A DNA stretch of 9,775 nt. Origin: JBJFCE01 sp964437825 (GTDB lineage: Bacteria > Bacillota > Clostridia > Lachnospirales > Lachnospiraceae). This document shows positions 6,325 through 9,775 of this stretch, in pieces. The translations under genes were made by a program, and so were the position numbers. The stretch spans positions 1 to 9,775 of the forward strand of contig CAYTIH010000072.1 of the NCBI GenBank assembly GCA_964437825.1, written 5' to 3'. The first letter of the stretch is position 1. Every line of letters begins with the position of its first letter. Below the pieces are notes generated by a model. It was given only the letters and a program-made list of their open reading frames with translations, had not been told where the DNA came from and ran no database searches.

Positions 6325-6966
6325 ATGAATTTAAGGATTGGCAGAATGGTAATCGGAGCGGTTTCAACAAACTGCTATTTTGTATATGATGACGATCAGG
6401 TGGGAGAGGTCAGGGATGTTATATGCTTTGATCCCGCTGATCGGGGCGGATATATCTATGAACAATTAAAAGAGAAAGGGTTCCGGGTAGCGGCAATTCT
6501 TTTAACCCATGCACACTTTGATCATATCTGGGGAGTACAGGAACTTAGGGGAAAAACCGGTGCGAAAGTATATGCCTGCGAAGCGGAGCGTCCCTTATGC
6601 GAAAGTGCGGAAATGAACGTTTCGGCGCAGGCGGGCAGACCATGTACGATCAAGCCGAACGTTTACTGTAAGGATGGCGAGAAAATAACGGCTGCCGGTA
6701 TGACCTGCACATTGATTGCAACGCCGGGACATACAGTCGGAAGCTGCTGTTATTATTTTGAAGAGGCCGGTATTTTGATCAGCGGGGATACTCTGTTTCA
6801 GGAGTCCGTAGGACGTACGGATTTACCGACAGGAAGCGGCGGACAGCTCGGCAGATCCGTCAGGGAAAAACTGATGCCCCTGCCGGACGAAACCAGAGTT
6901 TATCCCGGACATGGAGATGCAACGACAATCGGACATGAAAGAGAATACAATCCGTTTTGCTCCTAG
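6325..6966 (+). CDS. Metallo-beta-lactamase-fold hydrolase, glyoxalase II-like
   Basis: A 213-residue cytoplasmic enzyme with the full set of metal ligands: THAHFDH (61-67), PGHT (134-137), the aspartate in SGDTLF (153-158) and the histidine in YPGHG (193-197). GRTD (163-166) and a closing IGHEREYNP match the short glyoxalase-II-like group (YqgX type) found in Firmicutes, probably a thioester or related hydrolase. The true substrate cannot be read from the sequence, particularly as Clostridia often lack glutathione. ATG 6325 is chosen because GGAGG (6314-6318) is 6 nt upstream; an in-frame ATG at 6262 would overlap rel and lacks a site. It follows rel by 37 bp and is likely cotranscribed. Confidence 0.88.
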   Translation: MNLRIGRMVIGAVSTNCYFVYDDDQVGEVRDVICFDPADRGGYIYEQLKEKGFRVAAILLTHAHFDHIWGVQELRGKTGAKVYACEAERPLCESAEMNVSAQAGRPCTIKPNVYCKDGEKITAAGMTCTLIATPGHTVGSCCYYFEEAGILISGDTLFQESVGRTDLPTGSGGQLGRSVREKLMPLPDETRVYPGHGDATTIGHEREYNPFCS

Positions 6967-7007
6967 AAGTTGCGCCTGCGATCAATTGCTTTGGAATGGA
7001 GACCGCC

Positions 7008-8459
7008 ATGCAGGAAGTATTATACGTTGAAAGTGATAGAGAGAATTATGAATATGACATTCATTCCCTGATAAAAGCTTTTTATCCCGAATGCCGGGTG
7101 AAAGTCGCAAGCTCTGAGAAATTGCAGACCCTGAAGGCGTTTCCCGCAATACGGATTCATGTAGGAGAGCGCGAGGCGGGCTTTGAGAATTTGGATCCGG
7201 AGCATTATGTGTACTATCAATTAAAGGAGGAACTGACTGCCGGGAACTTTAAAAATTCTTTCAAGCGCTTTTTATATCAGGTGCTGTCCGAGCTTACGGG
7301 CAGGCAGCTGCCTTGGGGAAATCTGACAGGAATCCGTCCGACCAAGATTGCTATGGAATTGCTTGAAAAGGGCAGGACGGACCGGGATATTCTCTCGTTT
7401 TTGGAAGGGGAGCATTTTGTGAGTTCCAATAAGGCGTTGCTCAGTCTGGAAATTGCAAAGAGGGAAAAAAGTATTCTGGATGCAATGCACTATAAAAACG
7501 GCTACAGTCTGTATATCGGAATTCCGTTTTGCCCTACCACGTGTCTGTATTGCTCTTTTACATCGTATCCGTTATGTATTTGGGAAAAAAGAATGGATGA
7601 ATATCTGGACTGTGTGATCAGAGAAATCGATTATGTTGCGGATGCGTTTCAGGATCGGATACTTGATACCGTTTATGTTGGCGGCGGTACGCCGACGAGT
7701 CTTTCACCCGAGCGCCTGGAAAGGCTGCTTTCCAAGCTGGAGAGAACATTTGATATCGGGTCCTTACAGGAATTTACAGTGGAAGCGGGCAGGGCTGACA
7801 GCATTACAAGGGAAAAACTGGAAGTAATCAAACAGCACCATGTTACCAGAATTTCAGTGAATCCTCAAACTATGAAGGATGAGACATTAAAGCTGATCGG
7901 CAGGCAGCATACGGTAGCCCAAGTGGTGGATGCATACCATATGGCAAGAGAGGTTGGATTTGACAATATTAATATGGATTTGATTTTGGGCCTGCCGGGA
8001 GAAGGGGCAGAGGATGTGAAAATGACGATAGAGGCAGTTAAAGAACTGAATCCGGATAATCTGACAGTTCATTCTTTGGCAATCAAACGCGCCTCCAGAC
8101 TGAATCAATGGATTGAAGAAAACGCCAATATGATATGCAATACGGATGAGACTATGGAAATTGCGGCTGCGGGAGCCAGGGCAATGGGGATGAAACCTTA
8201 TTATCTGTACCGCCAGAAAAATATGTCCGGAAATTTTGAAAATACCGGTTATGCCAAGGAAGGAAAAAACGGAATCTACAATATTTTGATTATGGAGGAG
8301 AAACAGACCATCGTGGCGCTGGGCGCAGGTTCAATTACCAAAAGGGTGTATCCGGACGGGCGGATTGAACGGTGTGAGAATGTGAAGGATGTTTCCCAAT
8401 ATATCGAGAGAATCGATGAGATGATAGAACGGAAAAAGAAGCTGTTTGCGGATTTTTAA
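7008..8459 (+). CDS. hemZ: Radical SAM protein, HemZ (coproporphyrinogen dehydrogenase-like)
   Basis: 483 residues from ATG 7008. The radical-SAM cluster motif CPTTCLYC supplies the three cysteines (C175, C179, C182) for a [4Fe-4S] centre. GGGTPT (225-230), the SAM-contact motif, follows. The N-terminal 160 residues, including LPWGNLTGIRPTK, are the extension that separates HemZ from HemN/HemW. HemZ is annotated as oxygen-independent coproporphyrinogen III oxidation in haem synthesis, but many HemN relatives are not true oxidases and no other haem gene is present here, so the reaction is uncertain. GGAG (6998-7001) is 6 nt before ATG 7008. ATG 6996 and TTG 6957 are in frame but poorly placed. 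It lies 41 bp after the hydrolase gene in the same apparent operon. Confidence 0.88.
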   Translation: MQEVLYVESDRENYEYDIHSLIKAFYPECRVKVASSEKLQTLKAFPAIRIHVGEREAGFENLDPEHYVYYQLKEELTAGNFKNSFKRFLYQVLSELTGRQLPWGNLTGIRPTKIAMELLEKGRTDRDILSFLEGEHFVSSNKALLSLEIAKREKSILDAMHYKNGYSLYIGIPFCPTTCLYCSFTSYPLCIWEKRMDEYLDCVIREIDYVADAFQDRILDTVYVGGGTPTSLSPERLERLLSKLERTFDIGSLQEFTVEAGRADSITREKLEVIKQHHVTRISVNPQTMKDETLKLIGRQHTVAQVVDAYHMAREVGFDNINMDLILGLPGEGAEDVKMTIEAVKELNPDNLTVHSLAIKRASRLNQWIEENANMICNTDETMEIAAAGARAMGMKPYYLYRQKNMSGNFENTGYAKEGKNGIYNILIMEEKQTIVALGAGSITKRVYPDGRIERCENVKDVSQYIERIDEMIERKKKLFADF

Positions 8460-8555
8460 GGGCGAGGAAGACGGCGCTGCTCAGCAGGATAGTCAATGAC
8501 TACCACCGCCATTCTGTTTCGCTTTTATTTGTCCGACAAAACGGAATCTTTATGA
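8460..8555. other. Short spacer after hemZ, possible synteny break
   Basis: This stretch has no convincing gene. ATTCTGTTT (8511-8519) and AAACGGAAT (8539-8547) can pair with one G-T wobble, and TTTGT-CCG-ACAAA (8528-8540) is a smaller alternative, but no T tract follows, so terminator status is weak. An open stretch in another frame (about 8492-8548, VNDYHRHSVSLLFVRQNG) has no start and no recognisable match. Confidence 0.3.
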
Positions 8556-8759
8556 TTGGAAATTGTTTCGGGAGAGACTACCGGAATCGCAGGAACACTA
8601 CATGGAACGATTGACAAAGGAAATATTGAACGCTATTTAAAGACAGAAGAGCGGAAGGATTTAGACCATTATATTGTGTCCGCTTCGCTTCATGACGATC
8701 AGGGCATTATGGGCTGTCTTGAGCTTGTAAGACGAGCAGTTTGTGAGGAGACTGATTGA
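8556..8759 (+). pseudogene. Probable C-terminal remnant of a ROK-family sugar kinase or regulator
   Basis: A 67-codon open stretch that begins right after an in-frame TGA (8553-8555) and offers only a TTG with no ribosome binding site, so it is unlikely to be an intact gene. The end of the translation, YIVSASLHDDQGIMGCLELVRRA, resembles the closing segment of ROK proteins, where a short strand leads to a Leu-Gly-Asn/Asp-Asp-Ala-Gly-x-x-Gly-Ala pattern. If so, about 230 N-terminal residues, including the ATP and sugar sites, are missing. It ends 24 bp before a LacI-type regulator, a pairing common in sugar-utilisation loci. The alternative is a small unrelated protein. The match is by eye and not certain. 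Confidence 0.4.
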
Positions 8760-8783
8760 AACAGTTATAGGAGGTCTTATGTT

Positions 8784-9767
8784 ATGGCTACAATAAAAGA
8801 AATTGCTGAGATTGTCGGTGTATCTAATGCAGTTGTATCAAGAGTATTAAATTATGATGAAGGCATTTCTGTTAGTAATGAAACAAGAGAAGCCATATTT
8901 GCTGCAGCAGAAAAGATAGGATATAAAAAAAGGGTTATTTACCCTAAAATCAGCGATGTGGCTCTGCTATATTTTACCGAACAGGAGGATGAACTAGAGG
9001 ATATATTTTATCAGGATATTAAGGTAGAAATTGCAAAGCAGGCAAAGAAAATGAATATTCAATTAAGTACTTATACTGCAGAGGATGGAATAGATGCGCT
9101 TCCTAAGGATCTTAACGCATTTATTGCGATTGGCTGGATGAACAGACAGCAAATAAACAAATTGTATGGGATATGTAAAAAAGGCGTGTTTATTGGCACA
9201 TCACCTGATGAAAAGCTTTTTGATGCAGTCCGCCCTAATATGGATTCCTTTGTAACGCAGATAGTGGACTATTTCATTGATAAAGGACACAGGTCAATAG
9301 GTTTTATTGGCGGTTCTGATAAAAGCATAGATACAGGTGAAAGCGTTATGGATATAAGAGAATGGTCCTTTAGACAAAGCGCTTTATATTATCATTGTCT
9401 GGATGAAAGCAATATTTATATTGCGAAAAAGTTTACTGTCAATGAGGGATATCGTTTGGGGAAAGAGCTTGCACGAAAAAAAGAGATGCCAACGGCGGTT
9501 TGTGTAGCAAGCGATACGTTGGCTGTGGGCGTATTGCAAGCCCTTAATGAGGAGAACATACAGATACCGGAGCGGATAGCAGTGTTTAGTATCAATGATG
9601 TAAATATTGCAAAATATGTTTCTCCGCCGCTTACTACAATTCATATTGATATTCCGATTATTTGCGAAACAGCATTGGAATTATTGCGAAGCAGGGTATT
9701 AAATGGAGGGAAGATAACAAAATCAATTTTTGTAAACGGAATGCCTGTTTACCGAAAAAGCTGTTAG
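8784..9767 (+). CDS. LacI/GalR-family transcriptional regulator
   Basis: A 327-residue DNA-binding repressor. The N-terminal helix-turn-helix (residues 3-23, IKEIAEIVGVSNAVVSRVLN) is followed by the third helix (VSNETREAIFAAAEKIGYKK) and a periplasmic-binding-protein-like effector domain from about residue 56. Family landmarks include KGHRSIGFIGG (167-177), TAVCVASDTLAVGVLQAL (237-254), IPERIAVFSINDVNIAKYVSPPLTTIHI (261-288) and the C-terminal PVYRKS. The length and ending suggest it is complete. The overall pattern recalls EbgR/MsmR-like regulators of beta- or alpha-galactoside genes, but the inducer cannot be read. AGGAGG (8769-8774) is 9 nt upstream of ATG 8784. The out-of-frame ATG at 8779 is too close to the site. 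Its targets probably lie downstream of the window. Confidence 0.92.
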   Translation: MATIKEIAEIVGVSNAVVSRVLNYDEGISVSNETREAIFAAAEKIGYKKRVIYPKISDVALLYFTEQEDELEDIFYQDIKVEIAKQAKKMNIQLSTYTAEDGIDALPKDLNAFIAIGWMNRQQINKLYGICKKGVFIGTSPDEKLFDAVRPNMDSFVTQIVDYFIDKGHRSIGFIGGSDKSIDTGESVMDIREWSFRQSALYYHCLDESNIYIAKKFTVNEGYRLGKELARKKEMPTAVCVASDTLAVGVLQALNEENIQIPERIAVFSINDVNIAKYVSPPLTTIHIDIPIICETALELLRSRVLNGGKITKSIFVNGMPVYRKSC

Positions 9768-9775
9768 TGTAAAAG

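Overview
The window looks like a chromosomal segment from a low-to-mid GC anaerobic Firmicute of the Clostridia, most likely Lachnospiraceae. The grounds are purine-rich AGGAGG ribosome binding sites, the gene order apt - rel - metallo-beta-lactamase-fold hydrolase - hemZ, and the protein sequences themselves. It is draft sequence: a run of exactly 100 Ns (2976-3075) sits inside a repeat array. All credible genes are on the + strand.

Left region (1-2748). The window opens in the repetitive, Pro/Gly/Asp-rich tail of a truncated gene (3-149), followed by a hairpin that looks like an intrinsic terminator. An 18-bp triplicated repeat then abuts a good promoter (331-359). This promoter drives an apparent operon of three membrane or surface proteins: an MFS-type transporter, a small multi-pass protein coupled to it by a 4-base GTGA overlap, and a secreted, membrane-anchored protein with two SH3-like repeats. 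I cannot assign a function to this trio.

Middle region (2749-3284). A promoter-like pair (2845-2874) is followed by an unusual repeat element. It has a perfect 24-bp inverted repeat capped by a smaller nested palindrome. The right half recurs in a 117-bp tandem array, and all visible copies are identical. The scaffold gap lies inside this array. If the join is correct, the element forms a long structured 5' leader for apt.

Right region (3285-8459). apt (adenine salvage), rel (bifunctional (p)ppGpp synthetase/hydrolase), a glyoxalase-II-like hydrolase and the radical-SAM gene hemZ form a collinear housekeeping block. apt consumes PRPP to make AMP, and rel makes and degrades the alarmone that restrains purine metabolism.

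Right end (8460-9775). After hemZ the character changes. A short ORF without a proper start resembles the C-terminal end of a ROK-family sugar kinase or regulator and is probably a remnant. It lies 24 bp upstream of an intact LacI/GalR-family regulator. This looks like a junction between the housekeeping block and a carbohydrate-utilisation locus that continues beyond the window.
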